This document shows positions 1 to 16,100 of a DNA stretch of 64,000 nucleotides, piece by piece (position 1 is the first letter of the stretch; every line of letters starts with the position of its first letter). The stretch spans positions 14,563,366-14,627,365 of the forward strand of contig NC_044509.1 in NCBI RefSeq assembly GCF_902362185.1, read 5' to 3'. Made by a program: the position numbers and the translations under genes. The DNA is from Chanos chanos. Its lineage: Eukaryota > Chordata > Actinopteri > Gonorynchiformes > Chanidae. Below the pieces are notes generated by a model. It did not search any database. It was not told the origin of the DNA and saw nothing but the letters and a program-made list of their open reading frames with translations.

Positions 1-533
1 ATAAGCACTGAATTACAATATGGGAATAAACAGTGTTCATTTGCCAGCTTGTGACGAATCAAAGTGCCCATTTGTCGTTTATGACAGAGACACATTCAGT
101 AAGTACCAGTCTGAAAGTGAAAGTGCTCACTCTGTCGTGGCCGCGGCCCCGCATTGCTTTTTGTCACCGTGCTCGTTCTGACTAAAAAGCCTTAAAGTCA
201 AAATGTGCAAGGTGAATTTATTTCCTTCAAATTTCAACAAAATCCAAATGTGTACATTTAGCCTAGTATGTCATGGCTTACACAGCATGCGGTAAAACGG
301 TAAAATTGTGTTGTGTGTTTTCTCACCTTTTCAGATATGGGGTTCTGTAGCCCAGGAGACATCCTGTTGTATTTACAGCCTTTAAACTGTCAGCGATTAT
401 ACTCGCGTTTGTTTGTTTGGTTGGTTACGTCTATGGCTTAAAGCTACGAAATCCCAAACTATGCTAATTTGTTTCATATAAAAGACAGATCGTGTAAATG
501 AAACATCACGAACATTTGCATCCATGGAAACAG
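1..533. other. left-edge spacer, no gene seen
   Basis: No exon could be supported here. The stretch is AT-rich unique-looking sequence beyond the likely poly(A) site of crtam. A TTTATT at 534-539, which reads AATAAA on the minus strand, is the best poly(A) signal candidate for crtam, so its 3' UTR would cover about 520-710. Confidence 0.5.
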
Positions 534-710
534 TTTATTCCTGACCACACATCTCATTTCACATTTTCTTAAGAAAATAAACTTCTCTGTAGTATTACAA
601 AAATATAAAAATAGAGCACATAAAAATAAACATGTAAACACAAAAAATGAAACACAAATATAAACACAGAGAGACAACTGTGGGAAATACAAATCCCACT
701 GAAACCTCAA

Positions 711-1415
711 CTATAATTCAGTCTCTTTGACCGGAGTGATCTGCACGTTGCAGGTCTTTACAGGAGTTTGAGTTACACTCTGGCTCACGTTTGTCGCAGC
801 CGTCCCGTTTTCGACAGAATCTTCACGTGTGTACTTTGTGAAATGGTTGTTACCAAAACCTGCAGTGAGGGGAGCAAAAATGGAAAGTTAGAGACGGTAG
901 ACACAGACACTCTCGGCAAATGCCCTTGATTTCCGCGGCGACTTTGCAGGAACTCTACCTTGCCCTCTGCGCTGCTGTGCCTGCTTTTCCTCGTGGTTTG
1001 ATTTTGATTTGCCGCTCTCAACCGATTGATCTGACTCTTCATTTTCTGGAGACAGAAAAGGTTTAACACAGTCATTAAACGTAAATTTTGATTTCCGTGT
1101 CTGTATGTCCACGTAAAATCTGACTGCTGTATAGGGATTGTTCCTGATTTTCCCATTGCAGTACACAAAAAAATCATTCTACTTTTATCTTCACTGAAAT
1201 AAGTGTGAGGTGGAATGTATTTACCTTTTCTCCAGTGGTCATGTGCCTTTTTAAGCTTGATGACGAAGAAAGTGAACATCACAAGCAAACAGATAATCAG
1301 ACATGTCACGAGGAAGATCAGCAATGCTGAACTTCCTTTTTTGCCGATTTGGACTTCAGTCTTCTCAGATCCTATAAGAGTCAATATCATCACAAAATTA
1401 CTCATGTGCGTGTGC

Positions 1416-1454
<39 letters not shown>

Positions 1455-4400
1455 AGTATACATACTAACAGGACCAATTTCATATAATATTCCATACAAA
1501 CAGCCTGAATCAGTTTATTTGTGAATGTGTACGCAGTGACAAAAACAAAAGGACAGAATGAAATTGTCCCTTACCCTCCTTAGATGAGTTGGTGGTGACG
1601 TTTGCTGTACTGTACACAGTTACTTCAGAAAATGGTGTTGTGGTCTTATCTATCAGGATCAAAACATGTCAGTTAAAAAGATGAAATGTTTGTTCAGTTG
1701 CATTGCATATTCACTGTCAAGATATTTGTTATCAGTGAACCGTGTTATCATTTTGAAGATAAATGTTAAAAAAAAAGAGAAGTACCTTCACTAGTTTGAG
1801 TGTATCCGGTAGCCTCTGAGACTGTGGTTGTGGTTTCATAAGCTGTAAATGATAATGATTTTTTTATGAATGTCAGCCATGATACACCCTCTTGCACATT
1901 TTGACAGGGACAGCAAAAGACGGCCTTCACTTTGTTTGGCCATGCCAGACAAACCGGTGGGTGGAGAGAGTGAGCCCATTCATTATTTAAAAGTCATTCA
2001 GAATAGTTTCAGTTCAAGTCATATACAATAAGAACACACATTTAATATGAGTCCTCATACTCTTTATATGTGTGATCATTCAGATGTGAGTTGTACCATC
2101 AGTCATTTTTTAACAGGTGTGTGGGTGGTTAATAGGAGCCAGCACAAATCGTTTAAATTTTAGGTTCCAAGTTGTTTCACCCACATTTCAAGCTTTCATA
2201 TACAGCTCAGCATTGAACCTCACATTCCTAAGGATGACTTATTGTCACTGTCTTTGCTCATCCATCAGAACACCCACAAATCCTAAAAGCATCAAACAGG
2301 CCTTCTCTCCACCTTTAATATTACCATATATTTATGATTTTATGGTCTTTAATTTACCCTTTTAAAGTGTTTGGAATAACCAGTGATTCCACTTACATTT
2401 ACTGTTTGTAGGGGAGACTGAAGGTGATGCCACGGATGTTACTGTTAAGCCACCGGTTGTGTATGAGTATGTTTTTGTTGGTCTTGTTGCTCCTGTTCTT
2501 CTTGTTGTTGGTGGTGATGATGTTGTTGGTGGTGGTGGTGTTGTTGGTGGTGTTGTAGTTGTTGTTGGGCGTGGTGGTGTTGCTCTTGTTGTTGAAGAAT
2601 GGTCCTCCGCAGCTATAAAGGAGAGGAACTGTCAATTAGCAGCTTTATCACTGAATCTCAAAATAGTTTGTTTACCCAGGAATATCTGACTTTTCAAAAA
2701 AAGGAGAACTTTTCTTTGAACTTATGTATTGGGCACCCTTTGGTCAATCAGACACTTGTTCAGGGAAATCATGTGCTGACTTTCCAAAACTCTAGGTCAA
2801 AGTCATATGATGGGGAGTTGTATTGTAAAGTGTGGATTGTAATAAAGAGGAAAACACCCACATGTTGAGTTGCACTTTCATTTCTACCAAATGCCAAACA
2901 ATAGAGACATATCTTCCATTTCCTGGTTCTCAGAGATGCTTAACAGAGAAGTATGAAATTGAACCTGAATACAGGTTGTGGTTTTACTTACAGTGGTTTA
3001 CTAAAGTGACGAAGTTTACTAATGAGAGGTTCGGTGCATGATAGTGAACCAAGCATTTCACAGTGACTCGCTTTCTGTGGGTCGTGACCAGTATGTTATC
3101 CCACACGGTGAAGTTGTTGGATGAAATCATCATATTGGGATGAGCTGAAAAGCAAATGGACATTTTTTTCCCTTTAGTATTAAGTAAATAGCATCAACAA
3201 TGCACACTGTGTTTTCAGAGGATTGTTTTTTTAGCAACTGTCTTTGGTTAACCATTTTGGTTTCTGTTCCTCTGTATCAGTGAAATAAGTGGAATGTAAG
3301 GGGGATTTGTTGGGGAAGTTTCCAGTTCTCTTATATTTCAGTGTTTTTTTGGCGTGGCTATTTATTTGAAACGAAATTATGAAGTGGCACTATAAGACGC
3401 ATCATCATTGATCAAGGATCAAATCAAAGTTCCATCTAAACATTCTCTTGTCTGTTTTAATTAGATAAGTGCAAAGTACACTAATCGTGAAGGAACATTC
3501 TTTTTACGAGACACCTACGTTTCAGACAAAAGAAGAAACCCCCCCCTCCTCCTCTTTGCAAAACAAGAGATATATGTTGCTTTAGTCTGCTTGAATATAG
3601 CCATTCAGAAGGGTTGGTCACAGCTGAGAAAGGGACTTTTGCTTTGTCATGTATTATATTAGTGCTGTGTGAGTCATGCAGAGGATATTTGGGAGAAACA
3701 CATCTTTGAAGTACCTTAGTCAGTGACCCTGTATTGACACTGTTACATTACTGCGGTCGCACTGTTACTGAGCTGACCACAAAGAACTAGACAAATTGAA
3801 GGATTATCATAAAGACCACATACTGGTCAGCTGAAACTGGTAAAGGCTCTAAAAGGTAGTAGCTTGGAATTAGGTCATATTGTGGTGGTTATTTCCACTA
3901 TGCGACGAAGAATTTTCAAATTATACAAATCTAGAGAGTGTAGGCATTCTTTGCTGCATTTATATAGGTAAGTGAAGTTGTTCAAGAAGATAAATAATCA
4001 CAATTTATGACATAATTATATTTTTGCCGTTATGACTGCTCCTTTTCATTTTCTTTCCTAAGTAAAAGTAATAAGACATTTTAGAAATGACTTACCTTGA
4101 ACTTGTAGTCCACTTTCAAAGAGCCAGAACAGTGTGGGTGGCTTCCCATGTGCTTCAGCAGAACACTTGATAAGTGTCTTGCCGTCATGTTCCACCATTT
4201 CCATTTTTGGTGCACCTGATACATGCATTTACCGAACCGACAGGTTAGCCACCATAAAAATACAAGACAAAGAAACATTTACATGGTATGTTATTCATAA
4301 TAAATGAAATTATAACATTACAGGAGATAATGACTCACCTAGAACTGCAACGTTGAATCTTTGAGTTGTCACTTTTTCTTGGTACTGTGAACATCTGTAC

Positions 4401-6184
4401 GCACCCTGATCTTGGTATGTGACAGAAGATACTTCAATGGTAAATTCAGTTTCAGTCTTCGTAACAATCCTGTTGCGATCATCCTTCACACCTTTGAGTT
4501 AATGGGGGAGAGACGAACAAACAGAAGTTTTAAAAAAGCGTCTGGTTGAATGTCTGCTGGTACACAACACTCGCACAGCTCTGCATTGTTCAAGCTTCGG
4601 GTTCATGGACTAATCCTGTTTGGCCTGAATATCAAATTGAAAAACCGCGTTGCTTTTCTCACCTTTTGTTTGGTCAAAGAACATTAAAAACCCTCGAGGA
4701 TTTTTCCATTCCACGTGGCGAGTCCCAGGTCTGAGTTTACATATCAAACGTAGTGTTTTTCCCTCTCCCACCAATATGTCTTTTGCTCCCAAGGATTCTG
4801 TAATAGCTACAGAAAAAATGAACACATATACCGTATTTATACTTGCCAACATATTTGAGGTGTTCAAACAACCCAGCACACTCCACAGGACGAGCTTTAA
4901 TTCTTTACGTATGTCATACTAAATGGGCTTTAAAAAAAAAAATTAAAGTACATCTAAATTGCTACTGTCACCACAGAAAGGCAATATGCGAAGTGGGTCA
5001 AACGCATGGTTTAAAATATAGTCTGTGTGGAAAAAGAGTGGGGTAAACAGATATGTCTTTTGACCAGGGTCTGTGCTAAACTGACTCATACGGTGTTGGC
5101 GTTAACCTTTGGGGGCTGCAAAGGAAAGTAAAGGCAAACTGCAGGGGCATAAAAGTAGCATGTCTGCTCTAAAGCAGTGGTTAAATTTGTCTGTGGTCTG
5201 ATCTTGCAGATAGAGGGGAAACAAACCAGAGAGACACGTTTTGACTGCAGTCTACAGCTGCGGCAGGAAACAAATGGAGTACACAGACACTCACCACAAA
5301 AACAGTGTGAATGTACAGATATGACATGATCTCTGAGATAGCGTAGGACAGTTCTCAAGTAGATTAAGTCCCACTCTTTTTATTTTTTTTTTTTTCATTA
5401 TTCATGATGATAGTTTGACTTTATGAAACAAACGTTGGAGGATGAACACCTCCTCTGCAAAGTGACATGTACATTCTCCGTGGGTGGAATGAGAACAGTA
5501 CTCTGGACAAGAGACGTGGAAATGATAATAATCTAAGATCAATGTCACCCAGTGACAATTCAAGATTTTTTTTCCCCCTGTACATCTGTTTTTGCATTGT
5601 TTTATTTTACTGATCTCAAATACACTTAAATGTTAAGTTCGTACTTGCTGTTATCAAAATAAACACCATAGAAAAGGAAATGACACTTTTGAGTCAGTTC
5701 ACGTATCATCAGACTATCTTTGTGAAAACCTATTTTTGAAACACTACAACACCATCATGCTAACACAGATGTAGTCACATTGGTACAGATCAATTTTGAT
5801 GTTTAACACTGCCGTCAGTACGTTTGATGTTTAACTCAAAAGACAACATATGTAAAAGTCTGTCATTGTTCAAACTGGTGAGCAGGGAAGTTCTGTTCCG
5901 TGTTATCAGCAGTTTAATCACTGTGAATCCTTTAGATTACTGAACCATATTTTAAGCTTCTGTGTACTTCTGGCTCAGTACAAGACTAAAAGCACTGACA
6001 GCTGCCAAGATGCACTATAAAAGAACCACCAAAGCATCTCACGTTTAGCACAACAAGATTATTTTCATTATGAAGTGGAAATGTTTCGCCGTTAACAGTT
6101 AAAATAACAGTAGGATATAGAATCTAACTTACCTCTAGAAATGAAAAGTAGAAAGTATAAGCACAAGTGTCTCGCCGTCTCCAT
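711..6184 (-). CDS. crtam: CRTAM-like immunoglobulin receptor, 11 coding exons
   Basis: Cytotoxic and regulatory T-cell molecule, a nectin-related receptor that binds CADM1 on target cells in mammals. Coding exons: 6133-6184, 4663-4806, 4339-4491, 4096-4215, 2992-3144, 2397-2612, 1786-1842, 1575-1649, 1225-1371, 959-1045, 711-859. They total 1353 nt (450 aa) and every junction keeps phase 1. Exon 1 encodes a signal peptide (METARHLCLYFLLFISR). Exons 2-3 form a V-type domain beginning ESLGAKDI (human ESL...), with the DQGAYRC motif. Exons 4-5 form a split C2 domain. Exon 6 is a Thr/Pro-rich mucin-like stalk, extended by two short Thr-rich exons. Exon 9 carries the transmembrane helix followed by IKLKKAHDHWRK, close to human IMKLRKAHVIWKK, then ENEES. 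The protein ends ETEL, a class I PDZ ligand like human ESIV. The exon 6 donor has two in-phase choices (after 2403 or 2397); the GTAAGT at 2396 is stronger. Identity is inferred from sequence pattern and from the neighbouring hspa8, which also lies near CRTAM in human. Confidence 0.87.
1412..1450. repeat. (GT)n microsatellite in crtam intron
   Basis: A dinucleotide GT/AC run lies in the intron just upstream (in gene orientation) of the crtam transmembrane exon. It also produces a spurious histidine/threonine repeat in open frames on both strands. Confidence 0.9.
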
Positions 6185-7780
6185 GCTGAAAGACTTCTGA
6201 GGGCCACTTCCTCTCTCACCATATTTAAACGTATCAGACTTCCATGACATCACTACAAATGTCATGGGCTTTCCACACACAGTACTGAAAGTGTTAAGTT
6301 GTGGGGGCATTCTGTATGACCACTTTGTTTTCATTAGGTCAATTTAGGTCCACACAGGAAGAGAAAGAGGAAGAAGAAGAAGAAGAAGAAACACGTCACT
6401 TATTTATAACTATGTGAGAAAAAAAGAATTCAGAATTCCATGAGATATGCCTTAGCTATCGCTGTCAATGATTACTATACATGAACAGCTTGAAGAATAT
6501 CCATGTGATGACATTAATACACGTATAATGTTTATAAAGCCAAAAAAACAACCTCACCCTCGACTCAAATCAAGAAACGCGTAGGTCAAGTTTTACTTTC
6601 TTTGTTTGTTTGTTTGTTTTACAAAAAAGCACTTAATGTTGTTGAATTTATAATGTTTTAAATTTAGATTACAGCTATTCAAAGGTGTTGCGTGTGCGGC
6701 TGTAGCATTACCATCTGGGGGATGACGCAAAAACTCTAAAAGTTATTTATGTCATGAACTACATGAGGTGTCTCTGCCTACATGATATAACCGCATGTCT
6801 CACTTCTGTTTGCCTGTTTACCATCAAACACATTTTACCAAATAGCTTTTTGACCACTCACCGGCATACTTCACATTAAACAAGGTGAGAATATCATGCA
6901 AACTGAGACACAATACTCAGTTTAAACTTGCGTCATCTTTCACAAGATCACTTACATAAATGCTCTAGTATGTTCAGAGAACCTTAAAAATTGTATTATA
7001 AATTATGGCGCAGAGTCTTCGTGAAATGAACAGCAACCATCTACACAAAGTTTGTGTCTTTCAATCTGCAACCAAGTACAGTATCTCAGATCGATGCAAG
7101 TCACCACTAGGGGGTGGTCTTCAGACTGCCAGATAGCAGATCTGCCACTAGTTCGAGGTACTTTGATCGCCTTTCTTTAGTGAACTGATTAAATACAGGA
7201 AACGGCTAACTGTTGTGTTGTTGAATTAATGTTTCCCTGAGATCGGCTTGATAAATTAAAATGATAGTTTAAAACATTTAACATTAATATTTAGAACATA
7301 CATATTTAAATTTAGGCCTAATTAGATTTACTGCACAAAGACGCGGAATATTCTCACACTGTCTCTGTTCTTAATCTCACTCCCTGTTCCCACAGAATTA
7401 ATGCAAGGGGTGATATCATTTAAAGTATTTCTTACCATAATAATAATATTATAATAAATATTTTGGGATCAGGTTTTGTTCCAGCAGTCCTACATGGCTC
7501 CTTTATCGTATGTCTTTCTTTGTACTTAAATTACTAAAATTATCTTTTTTAAAATGCATGCTTTCAAAAGAGCAAGGTCAGTCTTACGAACACTGGGACA
7601 TGGCCCAGTCGTTCAAATACTATACATTTGCCCAGGTCTGATATATAAACGAAGGAAACGTAAAAAAACGTGCAGGTCTAACGTTGTTAATCTGCGGTCA
7701 GTTTTAGCGTGGAAAATACTGGAAGGACTATTTTGTCTCTACAGCAGGTAAAATTAGCAAATCCTTGTGGCTACGTGGAG
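6185..7780. other. crtam-hspa8 intergenic region
   Basis: This is the head-to-head spacer between crtam (leftward) and hspa8 (rightward). Near 6220-6230 the minus strand reads TTTAAATA, about 40 nt upstream of the crtam start codon, a possible TATA-like element. There is a short GAA-rich run near 6370-6390. A TATATAAA at about 7640 could serve an upstream hspa8 start. No exon was recognised. Confidence 0.45.
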
Positions 7781-7783
7781 TGT

Positions 7784-7904
7784 GATTGGTTCGCTGAAAA
7801 GCTGAGGTCCGCAAGGTCTGGGTGAACATTCGCTCCCTGCAGTGCGCTTTACTGCGGATACAACAGACAGTCCTGTAATCGAAATCTAGGCTACGTTTCC
7901 TCAG
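7784..7904 (+). promoter_or_regulatory. hspa8: probable hspa8 promoter and 5' UTR exon
   Basis: An ATTGG (inverted CCAAT box) lies at about 7785-7789. A two-unit heat-shock element GAAcaTTC is at 7824-7831. A consensus-like donor TCAG/GTAGTA ends a possible noncoding first exon at 7904. The coding exon at 8941 is preceded by an acceptor (ACACAG) only three bases before the ATG, so a separate upstream 5' UTR exon is required. The exact transcription start is inferred, and a TATATAAA near 7640 is an alternative. Confidence 0.5.
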
Positions 7905-8940
7905 GTAGTATGAATTTACTTATTCAGCCCACTTAATTTAGGTATGTCTTTGTTTTGGTATAGATTAAAGTAAGCATATTTATTTAATGGTATAATAACT
8001 GCGTTTAATGTGAGGGATGATGGCCTGTCTTTATTTTAATATCGTCAGTCCAGAAAAATAATAGTTCTGTCAGAAAGAGACGGATTTCAGAAAAGTAGAT
8101 TCACTGCGTTTATTCAAAAATATCGAACGTTTAATTCGTTTTAACTCCAAGAAATCCAGCATCTCTTCAGGAGATGCTGTATTCTCGCCGGTCGTTCTCC
8201 GCACAGCAGTAACAGCTTCGTGTTTTAGAGCAGGGGGGAGGGAAGGCGGATGCAGGCACGCGCGGTTTGCCGACTGCCCAGGATCATACTTGATAAAGCG
8301 CCTTATGCACGTGCGCTAATTTCAACCAAGCATCTACAGTATTATACCATGTCTGCTATATTTAAAATGATCTCATCTATACAAAATGCGATTTAGTGAA
8401 CATTGTCCTTTATCCTATTATATTAAAGTGTTTTGGGTTCATATAAAGCAGTAATTCGGAAAAATACAGTTATGGCACGGAAAAATATCGTGTTGTAGGC
8501 TATATAAATAATTCTAGTAAGCCTATTTTTTTCTAATAAATACACGTTGCAGTCCCTAAATGTAGTCCTGACGTTTTATCACAAAAGTTTGATGATAACC
8601 ATAATGCTGCAAAGAGCTCTGCCCTCCTGACTGTAGCTGCAGTGACCCCAACTCATAGCGCGTTTTACTTGAATGTAAAATGGCTGCTTGACCTTCAAAT
8701 GCTTAAGGGAATGCTACAAATCTGTTTTATTTCTGAGCATATATTAGCCCATTCATGCGTGGTTATTAAAATGAATATGTTTTCAATCAACATAACCCTG
8801 AATTGTAATTTGCGAGTTTATTGCACAGTTAGCCACCAATTAAAGGCTTCAGAATCTGTATGGCTGGAGTGTGAGTAGTTGTATCTGCCAACTGCGGGGT
8901 AATTGACACCTTATGTCTTTTTATTTCTGACACACAGATT

Positions 8941-11889
<2,949 letters not shown>

Positions 11890-12089
11890 AGAAATGATGA
11901 TCCATGAATAAAATAATAAAGTAAAGTATCCCATGAGCCTAATGAATATGCAATGTATAATAAAAAAGGGATGAAGACTGCTATCTTAGGAGAACTTGAA
12001 ATATGTGCTATTCGCTGAACAAAGTGAAAGTAACGTGTGAATTAAAGTTAGCAATAAATTTTGAGCCTTGCCGAAATAAAAATAACAAT

Positions 12090-13111
12090 GTTTCAATGTC
12101 CTTTGTCCTCTGTTGGGTTGTTTCCTGTTTTACTATTACGCTGTGCAAACAGATTCAGATTTGAAACGAGTAATGAGCCCAAGAATGTTTAAAATCCAAA
12201 ACACAGAGAGTCACACAGAGAGAGGTGTACCATCAGTCTGTTTTATACGTTGTATTGTAAGTTGGTGAATATAAAAATGCTTTAAGATGCTATATTTGCG
12301 GTAGTATGGCCATTTCCTCATAAATATTGGGATGATCTATTCTTTGCTTTGAAAACAGACATTCATTTCGGTTCTGAGGTAATAAAGAATGGAAGAAAGA
12401 ATAAGGATGTAGGAAAGATGGGGGGAAACTCTCCAGAAGTGCTATATACTTTAAGTTGCCTTTCTTACCTTGCAAAAAAAACTCGTAAAATAATATAAGG
12501 TTCTGATGGTAGTTTGTGGTGCTGGCACTGACGTTCTTGGCACAATATAATTAAATGAACGACAAAACCTACTACAAAAACACACAATTCACTAAGTACA
12601 ATATCTATTAAAGGTTTTCACTCTGTCTGATAGAAAGTAAAACCTGTTGTACCTAATTCATTTCACCAAGTAACGTATGTATTTTTCTCCATAAAAGTAA
12701 TAATATTAAATTAAATATAAGACATAAACCGTGGCTATAAGGATCAGATCATTAATAATCAATCTCTGCTTACCATGGCCTTGTCTAAACTGACTGTACA
12801 ACCTGTCGACACATGAAAACCCGCACATCAGAAAACATTGGTAGACCCAGCTTTTACTTTACGTGGCATTCGTACAGTAATAGGTACGTTAAGGCAAAAT
12901 GACTTTTAATTTGATATTCCTTCAAACTTTGACCCGGTAAATATTGTCCACGTGCACTCTCACTTCCTCAAGCATGCAGACGCCAATGTGCTGGATGTAA
13001 TCATTGAGAAATTTCTAGTAAGACGTATGGTCGAGTAGTTCGGAGGCAGTAATTTTACGTTTTCTTAGGTCTCAGCTTTTTCAACCTTAACTGCTAAAAC
13101 CTTCAGAAAAG
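12090..13111. other. hspa8-zpr1 intergenic region
   Basis: The last hspa8 poly(A) signal is at 12075-12080 and the zpr1 start codon is at 13112. The interval is AT-rich with no supported exon or repeat family. The zpr1 promoter and 5' UTR presumably lie in its right third (about 12950-13111), but I see no clear TATA box there, as expected for a housekeeping gene. Confidence 0.45.
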
Positions 13112-16100
13112 ATGTCAGCGATCGAAGAGGAGCATGTACGTGGTGGCGGAATTTTTAAGGACATAAGTGCAGACGACGATGAGATGCAACCAACAGTTCT
13201 AGAGAGTTTGTGTATGAACTGTTATCAGAATGTAAGTAACGTCAATCAGCTGGGTATTTTAACCTCATTAATGCGTTTTTTTTTTTTGCGGCAGAGAATA
13301 ATTCCCTCATCAAGCTCAAGTTGCAGATAAACATATTTAGCTATTGTAATACTGTCATCGTAGGTATAATAAACATGTGAAGCTTAAACGTCTCTTGTTT
13401 CATCTTCCAAGGGAACGACGCGTCTTCTGCTCACGAAAATTCCTTTCTTCAAAGAGATTATCATCAGTTCCTTCACGTGTGCCAACTGTCACTGGTCTAA
13501 TACCGAAATACAGTCCGCCGGCCGCATACAAGAACAGGGCGTCACTTACTCCCTACGAGTCAAGTCAAAAGAGGTACGGGAGGGATCAGGAGTGGGCACG
13601 TTTATGAGATATGTCATGCATATCAAATGCGTCAGAAACATAATTTGCTTTAGGCGGAATCAAGGTTCATAGTGATGCTTTGTCATCCCCGGAGTGGACA
13701 TGGAATCTAAGCTGTCTGATCTTCTGCATCGAACGCCAATAAATCCAGAACTCTGGCTAGTGTTACTTCCGCTTTTCCGCCCTTTTTGTCTATAGGATAT
13801 GAATCGTGAGGTAGTGAAGGCTGACAGTGCAACTGTCAGAATACCGGAGTTGGACTTTGAAATCCCTGCCTTTACACAGAAGGGCTGTAAGTTCTGTCAC
13901 CTTTTTGTGTGTGTTTTAAATAGTTGGGTGGACAATGATATTTCATTTTTGTATAGTCTTGAAGTTGGAGCTCTATATAACTCCATGTAACAAAGAACCA
14001 TGGGTAATATGTACATTTGTGGGTCAGGTTCACCTTAAATACGAGCTTTTGCTTTTTAAAAGACTGCAGTGATTCCATAGCTTATGCCTCTATGATAGCT
14101 CCCCTGAATTGCTTATGCTAAATGCTATGCACTCAAGTAAAAGCAACATCCGTTCATGTGCAAGCGGACCAAATTGACCAGATATTGTTAATGGATCATT
14201 CAAATTTCAGTGAATGTTTTGCGCAGTTCTTAATGTTCTTGCAATCATTTTCCAGCATTGTCAACTATTGAAGGCCTCATTGACAGAGCAGTGGCAGGTT
14301 TGGAACAAGACCAACCAATAAGAAGGGTAAGGAGTTTTCAGCAGATTTCATCAAAGTTCTAAATCTGTGTCTCTCACACTATGGGCCGTGGACCGGCGCT
14401 GAAGAAACTGCCAGGTCCCCGCCCCCTTGACTGAACTTCTTGCTTTGAAAAAAGTAACATTTTATTCAAGATTCTAGAATGTTAAGCATTCCTGCCCGTG
14501 AGAACTTGCTTAACATTCTAGAATCTTGAATAAAATGTTACTATTTTCACCTTGTGAGTGACAGAAGCACCGAGCACAATTTGACTGGCGCGGCGCCAGG
14601 GCTCTGCGGACCGGCAGTTTCCTCATGGCAGACCGGTGCCGGCCCACAGCCCATAGTTTGAGAAACACTGGTCTAAATAACCTGATCTGAATAACCAGAT
14701 CATGTGAACCTAACATGACTCTCAGACCCTTTGTGTGTGTTCAGTGTTAACCAATAAGGACCCTTTGCGTGTGTTCAGTGTTAAATTCATTCTTACTCAT
14801 ACTTAACTGAATATACTGTACTGCACAGCTACAACACTTAAACCCTTTTGATACACGTACATGCTTGTATTTTCTCATTCTTCACAAAAAAAATCTATGT
14901 TAATATCTCACTGATAAGTGAATTGTTGAGTTTTGTAAAGATCTTTTATTGTTGTTCATCGTGATTTAGGCTACTGATCCTGCTGTCGCAGAAAAAATAG
15001 AGGAATTCATTGAGAAATTGAAAAAACTGAAAGACGTCAAAGAAGAGTTTACATTGGTGAGTCTGTAAAAAAAATTTCTATTGATTTGAAATGAGAAACT
15101 TTTTAAAGTTTAACGAACCCTTATTTGAAAAGGTTCCAAGGAGTTCATCTGCATTCCACACTAGGGTTCATTAAGTGTCACCATTCCAGAAATGGACTTA
15201 AAACTACACATTTAACTTTTTTTTGTATATTTCATTTGATTTTTGTGTAATATCAAGCTGGTCATTTTAATAATCTCGCACACATTTCAGCATTTAAATC
15301 CAAAAATAACACTACCCATGTTTTCATTTAAGTACATAATGTATCTTTTACTGAGTCAAGTGTTTTCGTTTTCTCTAGATTATTGATGATCCCTCTGGGA
15401 ACAGTTTTGTAGAAAATCCACATGCACCTCAGAAAGATGTAGCACTGTCTGTAAGCCATTACAAAAGGACCGCTCAGCAGAATGCTACACTAGGAATAGA
15501 GGTGAGAACTCCATAGTCACACATTACTCAAAAGGGAAACTTCAAATCCCTGACGCCTCATTTGTTCTTCTTCTCTATGTTTATGAAATGCACACCTCTG
15601 GTTGGTTTTTTTTTTTTTTTTGGTTTTGTTTTGTTTGTTTTTTTAAAATGACATTTTCTGAACTTCAGATTGTGCTAATGCGATGTGTGCTAATTAAAGC
15701 TATCTCAGATAATGATTTACAACACAAATTTTAGCGTGCCTCGTAGCTTTGTTTTATCTAATGAGACATCTGATTACTTTTCACAGAAGTCTTGTACATG
15801 TTTCAGCCCTGCAGTTTACTAACTGAGACAATTTTTTTCATTAACTTGTACAACTTTACTCTGCCATGACCAAGTGATTAATTTGTGGCAAAAGTATTTG
15901 TCGCTTTCAGAAGTCCTTAGAAGGGAATTTCGCTGTCCAGTAAATGTCGAGGCATGACTGCTTGTTCTTTTCAGTCTGGTGGCTTCTGGCATTATATTGA
16001 CTTGATCACTTGTTTGCATGCAGGATGAACAGACTGGCGAGGAGGACAAAGAAAAATCCGGCGATGATATAGATACCATGAGAAATGAGGTGTATATTTT

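Noticed and set aside
2399-2635. Asn/Thr-repeat open frame opposite a Val/Gly-rich one
   Set aside because: Both are other-frame readings of the crtam stalk exon; the phase-1 reading (Thr/Pro) joins correctly to neighbouring exons.
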